From Cellulomonas pakistanensis (GTDB taxonomy: Bacteria; Actinomycetota; Actinomycetes; Actinomycetales; Cellulomonadaceae), in the NCBI RefSeq assembly GCF_016862755.1, contig NZ_BONO01000020.1, positions 1 through 64,000 of the forward strand: 64,000 bases of DNA, given 5' to 3'. Of this stretch, positions 50,380-59,311 are shown in pieces. The notes under the pieces were generated by a model. The model worked only from the letters and a program-made list of their open reading frames with translations, searched no databases and was not told the DNA's origin. Each line of letters opens with the position of its first letter. Within the stretch, counting starts at the first letter, position 1. Position numbers and translations under genes: made by a program.

Positions 50380-50483
50380 GCGCCTATGGTGCGCCTCCCG
50401 GGACCCCGGCTCCAAGCCGGTCCGGGTGGCGGACACCCGCGGGGCGGTGGACCGGGGTGGGACCGCCCGGCCCGGTAGGGCGG

Positions 50484-52727
50484 TCAGCCCGCGTCCGCCG
50501 CGTCCCAGCCGGCGGGCAGCGGCCGGCTGTGCACCACGCGCAGCGCCTGCGTCGGCCGGGTCATCGCGACGTATAGGTCGCCTGCCCCGCCCTTGAGCAC
50601 GTCGGCCGGCTCGACCAGCACGACCGCGTCGAACTCGAGGCCCTTGCTCTGCGTCGGCGTCATCACGGTCAGCGGCGCGTCCAGGTCGGGCGAGCCCGCG
50701 CGGGTGACCCCCGCCTGCGGCAGGGCCTGCGCGAGCGCCGGCACGAGCGCCGGCGGCGCGATGACCGCCACCCGCCCCGCCCCGGACGCGTCGCGGACGG
50801 CGTCGAGCGCGGCCTCGGCGTTCCGGGCGACGGCGTCGGGCACCCCGGCGGCGTCGACCTGCTCGGTGCGCAGCGCGTCGTCCACGTCCCGCGCGGAGGT
50901 CGTCGGCGTGAGCGGGAGCCCGGCGGCGCGGCCGACCCGCTCGGCGGCGCGGGCCACCGACGCGGGCGTGCGGTAGTTGACCGTCAGCTCGGACATGCGC
51001 CAGCCGCCCGCGAGGATGCGGTCGAACGTCGCCGCCCAGCTCCGGGTGCCGGCGGCCGTCGAGGTCTGCGCGACGTCGCCGACGACGGTCAGCGACCGGG
51101 TCGGCACGCGGCGCAGCACCATCCGCCAGGCCATGGGGGAGAGCTCCTGCGCCTCGTCGACGACCACGTGCCCGTAGGTCCACGTGCGGTCGGCGGCGGC
51201 GCGCTCGGCGGTGGTGAGCGCGGGGCCGGTCGCGGCGAACCGGTCGGCCAGCAGCTCGGCGGACACCAGCCCGGTGCCGGACTGCTCCAGCACCTGCCGG
51301 GCGTAGTCGAGCTCCTGCGCGCGCTGCGCGGCGTCCTGCTTCGCCTGGGCCCGGGCGGCCTGGTCGTCCTCGCCGAGCAGCTCGGCGGCCTCGTCGAGCA
51401 GCGGGACGTCGGCCTCGGTCCACGGGGCGTCCGCGGCGCGGAGCAGGGCGGCGCGCTCGTGCGCGGACAGCTCCGGGGCGGCGGCGTCGAGGCGGGCCGG
51501 CTTCGACAGCAGGGACGAGATCAGGCCCTGGGGGGTGAGCGGCATCCACGCGAGGTTGAGCGCGATCCGGATCTCCCGGGTGGTGCGCAGCTCCTCGAGG
51601 ATCTCGCCGCGCTCGTCCGGCGCGACCGACCAGCCGAGCTGGCTCACGTACTGCTCCGCGAGCCGGCCGAGCATGTCCCGCACGAACGTCACGCGCGCCT
51701 GGTTGTGCGGCCGGTGCCCGCGGCGCGCGTGGTTGATCGCGCCGCGCACGTCGGACGGCTTCACGACGATCCGGTGGCCGTCGATCGTCACGACGGTCGG
51801 CTGCTCGGGCGCGCGCTGCCGCTGGCGGACGGCGCGCTCGACGATCTTCCGCCACACCGGGCGGCCCTTGATCTCGGCGACCGCGTCGTCCTCGGTGCCG
51901 GTCGCGACGACGCCCGGGAACAGCTCGCCGACGGTCGTCGACACCACGCCCGTCTCGCCGAGGGAGGGCAGCACCTGGTCGATGTAGCGCAGGAACGTGC
52001 GGCTGGGGCCGAGCAGCAGCACGCCCGAGCGCTCCAGCACGCGCCGGTGCGCGTAGAGCAGGTACGCGGCGCGGTGCAGCGCGACGGCGGTCTTGCCGGT
52101 GCCGGGGCCGCCCTGGACGACCAGCGCGCCCGCGAGGTCGGCGCGGATGATCGCGTCCTGCTCGGCCTGGATGGTCGCGACGATGTCGCCCATCCGCCCG
52201 GTGCGCCGTGCGGCCAGCGCCGCGAGCAGCGCGCCCTCGCCGGAGAGGGCGCCGAGCCGGGCGGCGGCCTCCTCGTCGGCGAGCACGTCGAGGTCGATGA
52301 CCTCGTCCTCCAGGCCGGTGACGCGCCGGCCGCGGGTCACCAGGTGCCGGCGCTGCACGACGCCGTCGGGGTTCGCCGAGGTCGCGCGGTAGAACGACTG
52401 CGCCGCGGGCGCGCGCCAGTCCGTGAGGATCGACGCGTGCTCGTCGTCGTTCAGCCCGATGCGGCCGATGTACCGGCGGCCGCCGTCGGACAGGTCGAGC
52501 CGGCCGAACGCCAGCCGGTCCTCCACGGCCTCGAGCCGCGCCAGGCGGTCCTCGTAGAGCGTGGCGAACGCGTCGCGCTCGGAGCGGTTCTGCGGGGAGC
52601 CCGACGGGCCGACCCGGCGGACCTCCGCCAGCCGGTCGCGGGTGGCCGCCCGCAGCTCGTCCAGCCGCGCGTACAGGCCGTCGACGACCTCCTGCTCGGC
52701 CGCCAGCTGCGCCTCGATCCCGGTCAC
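50484..52727 (-). CDS. helD: RNA polymerase recycling motor HelD (UvrD/Rep-like)
   Basis: A 747-residue superfamily 1 helicase-like protein. The N-terminal coiled coil (IEAQLAAEQEVVDGLYARLD) is followed by YIGRIGLNDDEHASILTDWR and Walker A VVQGGPGTGKTAVALHRAAY (about residue 204). Late motifs include VVVDEAQELSPMAWRMVLRR, TVVGDVAQTSTAAGTRSWA and PTQSKGLEFDAVVLVEP. HelD proteins pull stalled RNA polymerase off DNA and some confer rifampicin tolerance. The actinobacterial (class II) type fits the length. The GTG at 52727 has gggagc upstream; an earlier ATG would add 26 Arg-rich residues. Confidence 0.88.
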   Translation of the reverse strand: MTGIEAQLAAEQEVVDGLYARLDELRAATRDRLAEVRRVGPSGSPQNRSERDAFATLYEDRLARLEAVEDRLAFGRLDLSDGGRRYIGRIGLNDDEHASILTDWRAPAAQSFYRATSANPDGVVQRRHLVTRGRRVTGLEDEVIDLDVLADEEAAARLGALSGEGALLAALAARRTGRMGDIVATIQAEQDAIIRADLAGALVVQGGPGTGKTAVALHRAAYLLYAHRRVLERSGVLLLGPSRTFLRYIDQVLPSLGETGVVSTTVGELFPGVVATGTEDDAVAEIKGRPVWRKIVERAVRQRQRAPEQPTVVTIDGHRIVVKPSDVRGAINHARRGHRPHNQARVTFVRDMLGRLAEQYVSQLGWSVAPDERGEILEELRTTREIRIALNLAWMPLTPQGLISSLLSKPARLDAAAPELSAHERAALLRAADAPWTEADVPLLDEAAELLGEDDQAARAQAKQDAAQRAQELDYARQVLEQSGTGLVSAELLADRFAATGPALTTAERAAADRTWTYGHVVVDEAQELSPMAWRMVLRRVPTRSLTVVGDVAQTSTAAGTRSWAATFDRILAGGWRMSELTVNYRTPASVARAAERVGRAAGLPLTPTTSARDVDDALRTEQVDAAGVPDAVARNAEAALDAVRDASGAGRVAVIAPPALVPALAQALPQAGVTRAGSPDLDAPLTVMTPTQSKGLEFDAVVLVEPADVLKGGAGDLYVAMTRPTQALRVVHSRPLPAGWDAADAG

Positions 52728-52978
52728 GCGTGCTCCCGTCGGTCGTCCCGTCCTGCGCCGCGCCCGGGCGAGGTCGACGCGCGACCGGCCGGAGCGGCCG
52801 TCCATTCTCCTACATCCCGGGCGCGCCGTGTGACGGCCGACCGGGTGGCGGGCGGCGGGGGCGCGACCTGCGCGAAGATCCTCCGCCGACCGGGAAGAGG
52901 GGCGGCGCTCGCGGTGTTGTGACCCTCAGGACGCCGCCCCGGTGGGCGGCGCACGGACTGACCCCCAGGGAGGACCCC

Positions 52979-53926
52979 ATGCTGGACCCGAGCGAGATCT
53001 ACGCCGTCGACCCGGCGGTCGCCGCCGAGGTCGAGGCGCGGACCGCGGGCGGCAGCGGGCCGGTGCTCGTGCACGCCGTGCGCGGCTTCGTGGACGCCGG
53101 CGGCGCCGGCCGGCTCTCGGCCGAGCACCTGACCGAGCAGCTCCCGACCGCGCGCCTGGCGACGTTCGACGTCGACCAGCTGCTCGACTACCGGTCGCGC
53201 CGCCCCACCGCCACCTTCGAGGGCGACCACTGGGGCGAGTACGAGGAGCCCGAGCTCGCCGTCGACCTGGTGCGCGACACCTCCGGGGTGCCGTTCCTGC
53301 TGCTGCACGGCGTCGAGCCGGACGTGCAGTGGGAGCGGTTCGCCGCCGCCGTGCGGCAGATCGTCGAGCGGTTCGACGTCCCGCTGACGGTCGGGCTGCA
53401 CGGCATCCCGATGGGCATCCCGCACACCCGCCCGCTGTCGGTCACGGCGCACGCCAGCCGGCCCGAGCTGGTCGCGAACTACACGTCGTGGTTCGGGACG
53501 GTGCAGGTGCCCGCCTCCGCGGGGACGCTGCTGGAGATCCGGCTCGGCCAGTCCGGGCACGACGCCATGGGCTTCGCGGTGCACGTGCCGCACTACCTGG
53601 CGCAGTCGCCGTTCCCGCAGGCGTCGATCACCGGGCTCGAGCACGTGCAGCGCGCCGCCGGCCTGGAGCTCGACCTCGGTGCGCTGACCGAGGCCGCCTC
53701 CGAGACGATGCTCGAGGTCGAGCGGCAGGTCGAGGACCAGCCCGAGGTCCAGACCGTCGTGCACGCCCTGGAGCAGCAGTACGACGCGTTCGCCCGGAAC
53801 ATCGGCAGGCCCAGCCTGCTCGCCGAGACCGCGGAGCTGCCGACCGCCGACGAGCTCGGTGCGGAGTTCGAGCGGTTCCTCGCCCAGCAGGGCGACGACG
53901 GCAAGGGCTCGGGCCCGGGCTACTGA
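52979..53926 (+). CDS. PAC2-family protein
   Basis: A 315-residue protein of the PAC2 (proteasome assembly chaperone) superfamily, common in actinobacteria. It shows VLVHAVRGFVDAGGAGRLSA, LATFDVDQLLDYRSRRPTAT, FLLLHGVEPDVQWERFAAAV and LHGIPMGIPHTRPLSVTAHA. The biochemical role in bacteria is not established; no proteasome genes are in the window. An AGGGAGGA ribosome site precedes the ATG. The 251-nt divergent gap to helD contains a small hairpin (about 52932-52950) and no gene. Confidence 0.87.
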   Translation: MLDPSEIYAVDPAVAAEVEARTAGGSGPVLVHAVRGFVDAGGAGRLSAEHLTEQLPTARLATFDVDQLLDYRSRRPTATFEGDHWGEYEEPELAVDLVRDTSGVPFLLLHGVEPDVQWERFAAAVRQIVERFDVPLTVGLHGIPMGIPHTRPLSVTAHASRPELVANYTSWFGTVQVPASAGTLLEIRLGQSGHDAMGFAVHVPHYLAQSPFPQASITGLEHVQRAAGLELDLGALTEAASETMLEVERQVEDQPEVQTVVHALEQQYDAFARNIGRPSLLAETAELPTADELGAEFERFLAQQGDDGKGSGPGY

Positions 53927-53938
53927 GCGCCGCCGCAC

Positions 53939-53986
53939 CGCCGAGGGCCCGGCGCCCGGGGGAGACCCGGTGCCGGGCCCTCGGCG
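53939..53986 (+). terminator. Terminator hairpin after the PAC2 gene
   Basis: A 15-bp perfect stem (cgccgagggcccggc, 53939-53953, with 53972-53986) and an inner ccgggg/cccgg region. It begins 12 nt after the stop. Its ends also read CGCCGAG...CTCGGCG, like the dispersed inverted repeats, but the interior is ordinary GC stem. Confidence 0.75.
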
Positions 53987-54063
53987 TGCGCGGGACGCCG
54001 CGCGCCGGTGTGTGACCCGCGACTCGTCGGACCCGCGCGCCGGAGCGGGCAGAATTGCTGTAC

Positions 54064-55419
54064 GTGACATCCGACCGCCGCGCGCTGCTTGTCTGGACGG
54101 TCGCGGTCGGCGCGTACGTCGTCGCGATCATGAACCGCTCCTCCCTGGGCGTCGCCACGCTCGAGGTGACGGAGCTGTTCGGCGTCTCCTCGGCGCTGCT
54201 GGCGGCGATGGCCGTCGCGCAGCTCGTGGTCTACGCCCTGCTGCAGGTGCCGGTCGGCGTGCTGCTCGACCGGTACGGGCCGCGGGTGCTCGTCGCCACC
54301 GGCGCCGCCGGCATGGCGCTCGGTCAGACCGTGCTCGCCCTGGCGCCGTCCGCCGGCTGGGTGCTGGCGGGCCGGGTGCTGGTCGGCGCGGGCGACGCGC
54401 TGACGTTCGTGTCCGTCGTCCGGCTGGTGCCCGCGTGGTTCGCCGCGCGCCGGGTGCCCGTGATGACGCAGCTCACCGGCAGCCTCGGCCAGCTCGGCCA
54501 GGTGCTGTCCGCGGTCCCGGTCGTCGCGCTCCTGCACGCCGAGGGCTGGCGGACGACCTTCCTGTCGGTCGCGGCCGTCGGCGTGGTGGCCACGATCGCG
54601 GTGGTCGCGGTCGTGCGGGACGCCCCGGCCGACGCCGTGGGGCCGGGTGCCGCCGCGGAGCCGGACGTCGCGGCGGGGCTCGGCGCGGGTGCCGCGGTCC
54701 CGGCGCCGTGGTGGCGGGCGGGGCTGCTGCGCCGGCGCTGGCGGCCGGCCCGCGCCCGGGCGCCGCGCGAGCCCGGGGCGCTGCGCGCCGTGCTGCGCGA
54801 CCCCGGCGCGCGCCTCGGGTTCTGGATGCACTTCTCCGGGCAGTTCAGCAACCACGTCGTCGTGCTGCTCTGGGGCTACGCGTTCTTCGTCGAGGGCCAG
54901 GGCCGGACGCCCGGCGAGGCGAGCGCGCTGCTGACGCTCAACGTGGTGGCGGCCGTCGTCGCCGGGCCGGTCATCGGCGTCGTCGTCGGGCGCCGCCCGC
55001 GCGCGCGGATGCCGATCGCCCTGGGCACGTCGGTGGCGATCGGGCTGGCGTGGCTGTCCGTGACGGTGCCTGCCGCGCCGGTGCCGTTCGCGGTGCTGTG
55101 CGTGTTCGTGGTCGTCGTGGCGGTCGGCGGGCCGACGTCGCTCGTGGCGTTCGACGTCGCCCGGTCCTGCACGCCGCCGCAGCGGCTCGGCACGGCGACC
55201 GGGTTCGTCAACACCGGCGGGTTCGTCGGGGCGCTCGCGACGATGCTCGTCGTCGGGATCGTGCTGGACGCGGCCTCGGGCGGCGCCACCGGGGCGCGGG
55301 ACCTGGACGCGTTCCGGTCGGCGTTCGCCTGGGTGGCGGTGCCGTGGGTCCTCGGGGTCGCGGCGATGCTGCTCGGCCGGCGCGGCGCGAGGCGTGCGCA
55401 CCCCGGGCTCGCGATCTGA
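54064..55419 (+). CDS. Major facilitator superfamily transporter
   Basis: A 451-residue, 12-helix MFS permease. The loop 2-3 signature appears as GVLLDRYGPRVLVATGAAGM. Helix 1 region is LLVWTVAVGAYVVAIMNRSS, and a long Ala/Arg/Pro-rich cytoplasmic loop (about residues 195-240) divides the halves. The substrate is unknown; the pattern resembles nitrate/nitrite-porter-like or drug-resistance groups. The GTG at 54064 gives MTSDRRALL with AGAATT seven nucleotides upstream; a TTG three codons earlier is possible. Confidence 0.83.
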   Translation: MTSDRRALLVWTVAVGAYVVAIMNRSSLGVATLEVTELFGVSSALLAAMAVAQLVVYALLQVPVGVLLDRYGPRVLVATGAAGMALGQTVLALAPSAGWVLAGRVLVGAGDALTFVSVVRLVPAWFAARRVPVMTQLTGSLGQLGQVLSAVPVVALLHAEGWRTTFLSVAAVGVVATIAVVAVVRDAPADAVGPGAAAEPDVAAGLGAGAAVPAPWWRAGLLRRRWRPARARAPREPGALRAVLRDPGARLGFWMHFSGQFSNHVVVLLWGYAFFVEGQGRTPGEASALLTLNVVAAVVAGPVIGVVVGRRPRARMPIALGTSVAIGLAWLSVTVPAAPVPFAVLCVFVVVVAVGGPTSLVAFDVARSCTPPQRLGTATGFVNTGGFVGALATMLVVGIVLDAASGGATGARDLDAFRSAFAWVAVPWVLGVAAMLLGRRGARRAHPGLAI

Positions 55420-55760
55420 GCGGCCGGGGCGCTCGCGGGCGGTCCCGTCGCCGCTCAGAACGCCTCCCGACCGGTCGGTCGGGGTGGTCGTCCTGTGACC
55501 GGGTCGTGACCGGATCGTTGTGATCCACGCCGCATCGGGCCGGGAAGAACCGTGGCGTCCAGATGACCTGCGTGAGAGTATCGCCGTGTTGCAGTGACGT
55601 ACTGACGCTTGACCGGCGCCGGTCGGGCCCCTCCGGGGACGCCCGCGCGGCACCTTCCAGCCATCCGGCTGGTCCACCCGGTGCAGGACGCGGGATAGGC
55701 ATTGCGGCACGGTCCGGGGAGTTCCCGGCACCGTCACCGGATGGACAGAAGGACAAGAAC
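55420..55760 (+). other. Gene-free 341-nt stretch, probable csp leader
   Basis: No credible gene lies between the MFS and cold-shock genes. Long untranslated leaders are usual for cold-shock mRNAs and act as thermosensors in E. coli. A short inverted repeat (gggcccctccggggac, near 55626) is visible. No promoter could be placed with confidence. Confidence 0.4.
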
Positions 55761-55964
55761 ATGGCACAGGGTGCTGTCAAGTGGTTCAACGCTGAGAAGG
55801 GCTACGGCTTCATCGCCCAGGACGGCGGCGGCGCCGACGTCTTCGTGCACTACTCGGCCATCGACTCCTCGGGCTACCGCTCCCTCGAGGAGGGCCAGCG
55901 CGTCGAGTTCGAGATCACCCAGGGCCCGAAGGGCCCGCAGGCGGAGCAGGTCCGCCCGCTCTGA
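55761..55964 (+). CDS. csp: Cold-shock protein (CspA family)
   Basis: A 67-residue single cold-shock domain: [13 protein letters not shown] (RNP1 KGYGFI), [10 protein letters not shown] (RNP2) and the C-terminal [17 protein letters not shown]. It binds single-stranded nucleic acid and melts mRNA structure. The ATG follows agaaggacaag. A terminator hairpin (56000-56037) lies 35 nt downstream, so it is monocistronic. Confidence 0.97.
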   Translation: MAQGAVKWFNAEKGYGFIAQDGGGADVFVHYSAIDSSGYRSLEEGQRVEFEITQGPKGPQAEQVRPL

Positions 55965-55999
55965 TCTGACTCCGACCGCCCGCTGCGGGCAGTCCGAGC

Positions 56000-56037
56000 G
56001 ACGAGGCCGCATCCCCTCCCGGGGGTGCGGCCTCGTC
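56000..56037. terminator. csp terminator, also facing the spermidine-synthase-like gene
   Basis: gacgaggccgca (56000-56011) pairs perfectly with 56026-56037, with further cccc/gggg pairing inside. It lies between convergent genes and probably works in both directions. Confidence 0.8.
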
Positions 56038-56060
56038 CGCGTCCGAATGCGGTCCGGCGG

Positions 56061-57023
56061 TCAGGGGTCGACGGCGGACCCGGGCTCCGGCTCGAGCTCC
56101 GGAGCCGCGTCCCGCAGCGGGGCGGCGCGGCCGGCGAACGCGACCAGCTCCTCGCCGACGAGCAGCCGCGCCGGCACGGGCAGCGACCGCAGGTCCCGCG
56201 CGAGGCCCGCGTCGTCGAGCAGCGCCGGGTCGTCCGTGGCGACCAGGACGAGGTTGCCGTACCGCCGCCCGCGGAGCACCGCCGGCTCGGCGACGACGCC
56301 GACGTGCGCGAACACCGGCGCGAGGGTGGCGGCCTCGGCGCGGGCCAGCGCGAGCGGCGGGCGGTCGGCGCAGTTGGCGAGGTAGAGCCCGCCGGGCCTC
56401 AGCACGCGCGCGACGTCCCGGGCGAACTCCTCGGTGGTCACGTGCGGCGGCGTGCGGTCGCCGGCGAACACGTCCCGCAGCACCGCGTCGGCGCTCGCGT
56501 CGGCCAGCGTGCCGAGCTCCGCGCGGGCCTCGCCCGCCCGCAGCCGCAGCGCGGGGGAGCGCGGCAGGTCGAACCAGTCGCGCACGAGGGCGACCAGCAC
56601 CGGGTCCAGGTCGACCGCGATCTGCCGCGCCCCGGGGAACCGCACGTCGGCCCAGCGGGCCATCGCGCAGCCCGCCGCCCCGAGGTGCACCGCGCGGAAC
56701 GGGCCGTCCGCCGCGGGCAGGTGGTCCAGGACCGCCGCCATCTGCTGCATGTACTCGAAGTCGAGGCGCAGCGGGTCGGCCAGGTCGAGGTGCGAGCTGG
56801 GGACGCCGTTGACGAGCAGCGTCACGGCGTCGGGGTCGTCGGGGGAGCGCTGCACCTCCGCGGTGCCGGTCGCGATCGGCACGGGGCCGTCCGGCCAGGG
56901 CTGCGCGGCGGCCTGCCCGCGCCCGCCGCGTGTCGGTGGTCGATGGGACTCTGGTGCAGGTCGGCGGCCCCCGGCGGTCTTCTCGGACCGGGTGGATCGG
57001 CCGGACCGGCCACGGGACGCCAT
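56061..57023 (-). CDS. Spermidine-synthase-like methyltransferase-fold protein
   Basis: A 320-residue Rossmann-fold protein of the actinobacterial spermidine-synthase-like group. Motifs are HLDLADPLRLDFEYMQQMAA, VHLGAAGCAMARW, IAVDLDPVLVALVRDWFDLP and ADAVLRDVFAGDRTPPHVTT, with LRPGGLYLANCADRP later. The active-site Asp of true spermidine synthases (YD in DVIIxD) appears as LRDVFAG, so polyamine synthesis is uncertain. The N-terminal 45 residues are Arg/Gly-rich; the start may lie later. It is divergent from the SOS-controlled HEPN-dinB operon and its start is 26 bp from the LexA box. Confidence 0.75.
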   Translation of the reverse strand: MASRGRSGRSTRSEKTAGGRRPAPESHRPPTRGGRGQAAAQPWPDGPVPIATGTAEVQRSPDDPDAVTLLVNGVPSSHLDLADPLRLDFEYMQQMAAVLDHLPAADGPFRAVHLGAAGCAMARWADVRFPGARQIAVDLDPVLVALVRDWFDLPRSPALRLRAGEARAELGTLADASADAVLRDVFAGDRTPPHVTTEEFARDVARVLRPGGLYLANCADRPPLALARAEAATLAPVFAHVGVVAEPAVLRGRRYGNLVLVATDDPALLDDAGLARDLRSLPVPARLLVGEELVAFAGRAAPLRDAAPELEPEPGSAVDP

Positions 57024-57039
57024 CGGCCCACCGTACGGG

Positions 57040-57068
57040 TTGACGCGTTCGAACAGGTGTTCGATACT
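57040..57068 (+). promoter_or_regulatory. SOS promoter with embedded LexA box (HEPN-dinB)
   Basis: -35 TTGACG (57040-57045), 17-nt spacer and -10 GATACT (57063-57068). The perfect LexA palindrome TCGAACAGGTGTTCGA occupies 57049-57064 between and overlapping them, so LexA binding would block RNA polymerase. Confidence 0.93.
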
Positions 57069-57095
57069 GGTGCAGTCGAGAGAGGGAGGTGCGCG

Positions 57096-57533
57096 ATGCC
57101 GGTCAAGACCCTTCGTGCCCTGCGGAGTGCGGCGCCCGGGCTGTCCGGCCGCACGGCCGAGCTGCTCCAGCGCGCGGACGCGGAGCTCGTCGCCGCGCAG
57201 TTCTCGTCCGAGCCGTGGGAGCAGTTCACCCACGCCCACCTGGCCGCGCTGCGCGCCGGCGCCGCGGTCCTGGCGGAGCGCCAGCCGCTGTCCGCCCGCC
57301 GCGGCCCGCGCACGGTGTGGGAGCTGCTCGACCGCGTCGCGCCGGAGATGAACCGGTGGTCCGCGTACTTCGCCGCAGGCGCCGGGCTGCGCGCCGCGGT
57401 GGACGCCGGGCGGTTCGACGCCGTGTCGGCCGAGCGCGCCGAGCAGGTCCTGTGCCACGCCGAGGACTTCCTCGACCTGGTGCGCGCCGAGCTCGAGGGC
57501 GCCGCCGAGCTCGAGGCGGCACGCGCCGGATGA
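57096..57533 (+). CDS. SAV_6107-family HEPN-domain protein
   Basis: A 145-residue, all-helical protein of the SAV_6107 HEPN family, commonly found next to dinB in actinobacteria. It shows LLQRADAELVAAQFSSEPWE, FTHAHLAALRAGAAVLAE and RTVWELLDRVAPEMNRWSAY. An R-x6-H arrangement (R114 to H121, RAEQVLCH) in the last helices fits the RX4-6H motif of HEPN ribonucleases, but its activity is unproven. An agagggagg ribosome site precedes the ATG. The stop overlaps the dinB ATG (ATGA), and the pair shares one LexA-controlled promoter. Confidence 0.86.
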   Translation: MPVKTLRALRSAAPGLSGRTAELLQRADAELVAAQFSSEPWEQFTHAHLAALRAGAAVLAERQPLSARRGPRTVWELLDRVAPEMNRWSAYFAAGAGLRAAVDAGRFDAVSAERAEQVLCHAEDFLDLVRAELEGAAELEAARAG

Positions 57534-58837
57534 GCCGCGGCCCACGGTCGCAGGACGCGAAGCGCGACTGGGGCACCGAGGAGGACGGGTGCTCGATCCT
57601 GCACGTCGACATGGACGCGTTCTTCGCGTCGGTCGAGCTCGCCCGCCGACCGCACCTCCGGGGCAAGCCGGTGATCGTCGGCGGGTCCGAGCGCTCCGTC
57701 GTGCTCGCCGCGACCTACGAGGCGCGCGCGTTCGGCGTGCACTCGGCGATGCCGATGGCCGCCGCGCTGCGGATGTGCCCGCAGGCGGTCGTCGTCCCGC
57801 CCGACCACGCGGCGTACCAGGAGGTGTCGCGCAGCGTCATGACGGTGCTGCACGACGTCACCTCCATCGTCGAGCAGGTCAGCGTCGACGAGGCCTTCCT
57901 CGACGTGAGCGGTGCGCGCCGCCGGCTCGGCAGCCCGACGCGCATCGCCGCGCTCATCCGGGAGCGGGTCCAGGCGCAGCACGGCATCACGTGCTCCGTC
58001 GGCATCGCGGCCACCAAGTTCGTCGCGAAGCTCGCCTCCGGGCACGCGAAGCCGGACGGCGTCCTGCTGATCCCGAGGGCCGCGACGGTGGACTTCCTCC
58101 GGGTCCTGCCGGTCGGCGCGCTGTGGGGCGTGGGGGAGCGGACCGCCGCGTCGCTCGAGCGCTGGGGCATCCGCACGGTCGCCGAGCTCGCCGACAGCGA
58201 CGTGACGGTCGTGCAGCGCGCGGTCGGCCGGGTCGCCGGCGCACACCTGCACGACCTCGCGTGGGGGCGGGACCCGCGGCCGGTGACGCCGGGGCGCGAG
58301 GAGAAGAGCATCGGCGCGGAGGAGACCTTCGCCGTCGACGTCCGCGACATGCGGGTGGTGGAGAGCAAGGCGCTGGAGCTCGCCGACCGGTGCGCCGGCC
58401 GGCTGCGGTCCCAGCGGCTCGTGGCGCGCACCGTGGCCGTGAAGATCCGCACCTCGGACTTCCGGACGCTGAGCCGGTCCCGGACGCTGCCCCAGCCGAC
58501 CGACGTCGGACGGGAGCTCTATCTGACCGCCCGGGACCTCCTCGCGGCCGCGGACCTCGGCGGGCTGCCTGTGCGGCTCGTGGGCGTGCGCGCGGAGGGG
58601 CTGAGGCCGGCGGCGGAGGTGATCCGGCAGCCGACGCTCGACGAGGCGGTCGCCGACAACCCGGGCGCCCGCCGCGACGCCGAGCGGGCGATGGACCTGG
58701 TGCGTGCGCGGTTCGGGCGGTCGGCGATCGGCGCCGGGACGCCCGCCGTCGGGCGCTCGGCGCGGGAGGTGTCGGCAGGGTCACCCGGTCCGGGCGAGCG
58801 CCCGACTACCGAGTTCGCCGACGGCCCTCTATCCTGA
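57530..58837 (+). CDS. dinB: DNA polymerase IV (Y family)
   Basis: A 435-residue translesion polymerase. The catalytic carboxylates lie in LHVDMDAFFASVELARRP and VSVDEAFLDVSGARRR. VIVGGSERSVVLAATYEARA, CSVGIAATKFVAKLASGHAK and the HhH region GVGERTAASLERWGIRT follow, then the little-finger domain (EEKSIGAEETFAVDV). No obvious beta-clamp-binding motif is seen in the Gly/Pro-rich last 40 residues. Translation is coupled to the HEPN gene and induction is by DNA damage through LexA. Confidence 0.95.
   Translation: MSRGPRSQDAKRDWGTEEDGCSILHVDMDAFFASVELARRPHLRGKPVIVGGSERSVVLAATYEARAFGVHSAMPMAAALRMCPQAVVVPPDHAAYQEVSRSVMTVLHDVTSIVEQVSVDEAFLDVSGARRRLGSPTRIAALIRERVQAQHGITCSVGIAATKFVAKLASGHAKPDGVLLIPRAATVDFLRVLPVGALWGVGERTAASLERWGIRTVAELADSDVTVVQRAVGRVAGAHLHDLAWGRDPRPVTPGREEKSIGAEETFAVDVRDMRVVESKALELADRCAGRLRSQRLVARTVAVKIRTSDFRTLSRSRTLPQPTDVGRELYLTARDLLAAADLGGLPVRLVGVRAEGLRPAAEVIRQPTLDEAVADNPGARRDAERAMDLVRARFGRSAIGAGTPAVGRSAREVSAGSPGPGERPTTEFADGPLS
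58830..58835 (+). promoter_or_regulatory. Candidate -10 of the DUF3040 gene
   Basis: TATCCT lies at the 3' end of dinB, overlapping its stop region. It would give a leader of about 35 nt with a gggggttgga ribosome site before the ATG. Confidence 0.4.
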
Positions 58838-58875
58838 GGTGAAGAGAGTCCCGACGGCGGAGCACGGGGGTTGGA

Positions 58876-59271
58876 ATGCCTCTCTCCGAGTACGAACAAC
58901 GTGTACTGGAGCAGATGGAGCGTCAGCTCACGTCTGATGATCCCCGGCTCGCGAACACGCTGACATCGCGTGGGCGGAAGCCGGTCCTGCGGTACGTCCT
59001 GGGCGGCATCGGTGCCGTCGTGGGGCTGTTGCTGCTGGTGGTGGGCGCTGCGGCGTCCGAGGTGTGGCTCGGGGTTCTGGGCTTCGTCGTCATGTTCGCC
59101 TCCGTCGCGATCGCGTTCACGCGGCCGCGTCGCGGTGGCGGGCCGGTCGGCGTCGTCCGTCCCGACGGGAGCACCGCGCCGCGTCCCGCGGCCACCGCCC
59201 CGAAGAGCAAGCGGGGCTTCATGTCCCGCATGGAGGACCGCTGGGACAAGCGGCGCGACCAGGGTCGCTGA
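58876..59271 (+). CDS. DUF3040 membrane protein
   Basis: A 131-residue protein of the actinobacterial DUF3040 family, which often lies near dinB or the division cluster. The N-terminal cytoplasmic helix MPLSEYEQRVLEQMERQL and DDPRLANTL are family-specific. Two membrane helices follow (LGGIGAVVGLLLLVVGAA; VWLGVLGFVVMFASVAIAF), then a basic, Pro-rich cytoplasmic tail. The function is unknown. A terminator hairpin begins 41 nt after the stop. Confidence 0.9.
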   Translation: MPLSEYEQRVLEQMERQLTSDDPRLANTLTSRGRKPVLRYVLGGIGAVVGLLLLVVGAAASEVWLGVLGFVVMFASVAIAFTRPRRGGGPVGVVRPDGSTAPRPAATAPKSKRGFMSRMEDRWDKRRDQGR

Positions 59272-59311
59272 CCCGGACGTCGACCGTCTGACCCCGCGGC
59301 GCCGCCGCGAC

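Noticed and set aside
53939-53986. Sixth member of the CGCCGAG inverted-repeat family
   Set aside because: The ends match but the interior lacks the T-N-G module and looks like a standard terminator after the PAC2 gene; kept as a terminator.
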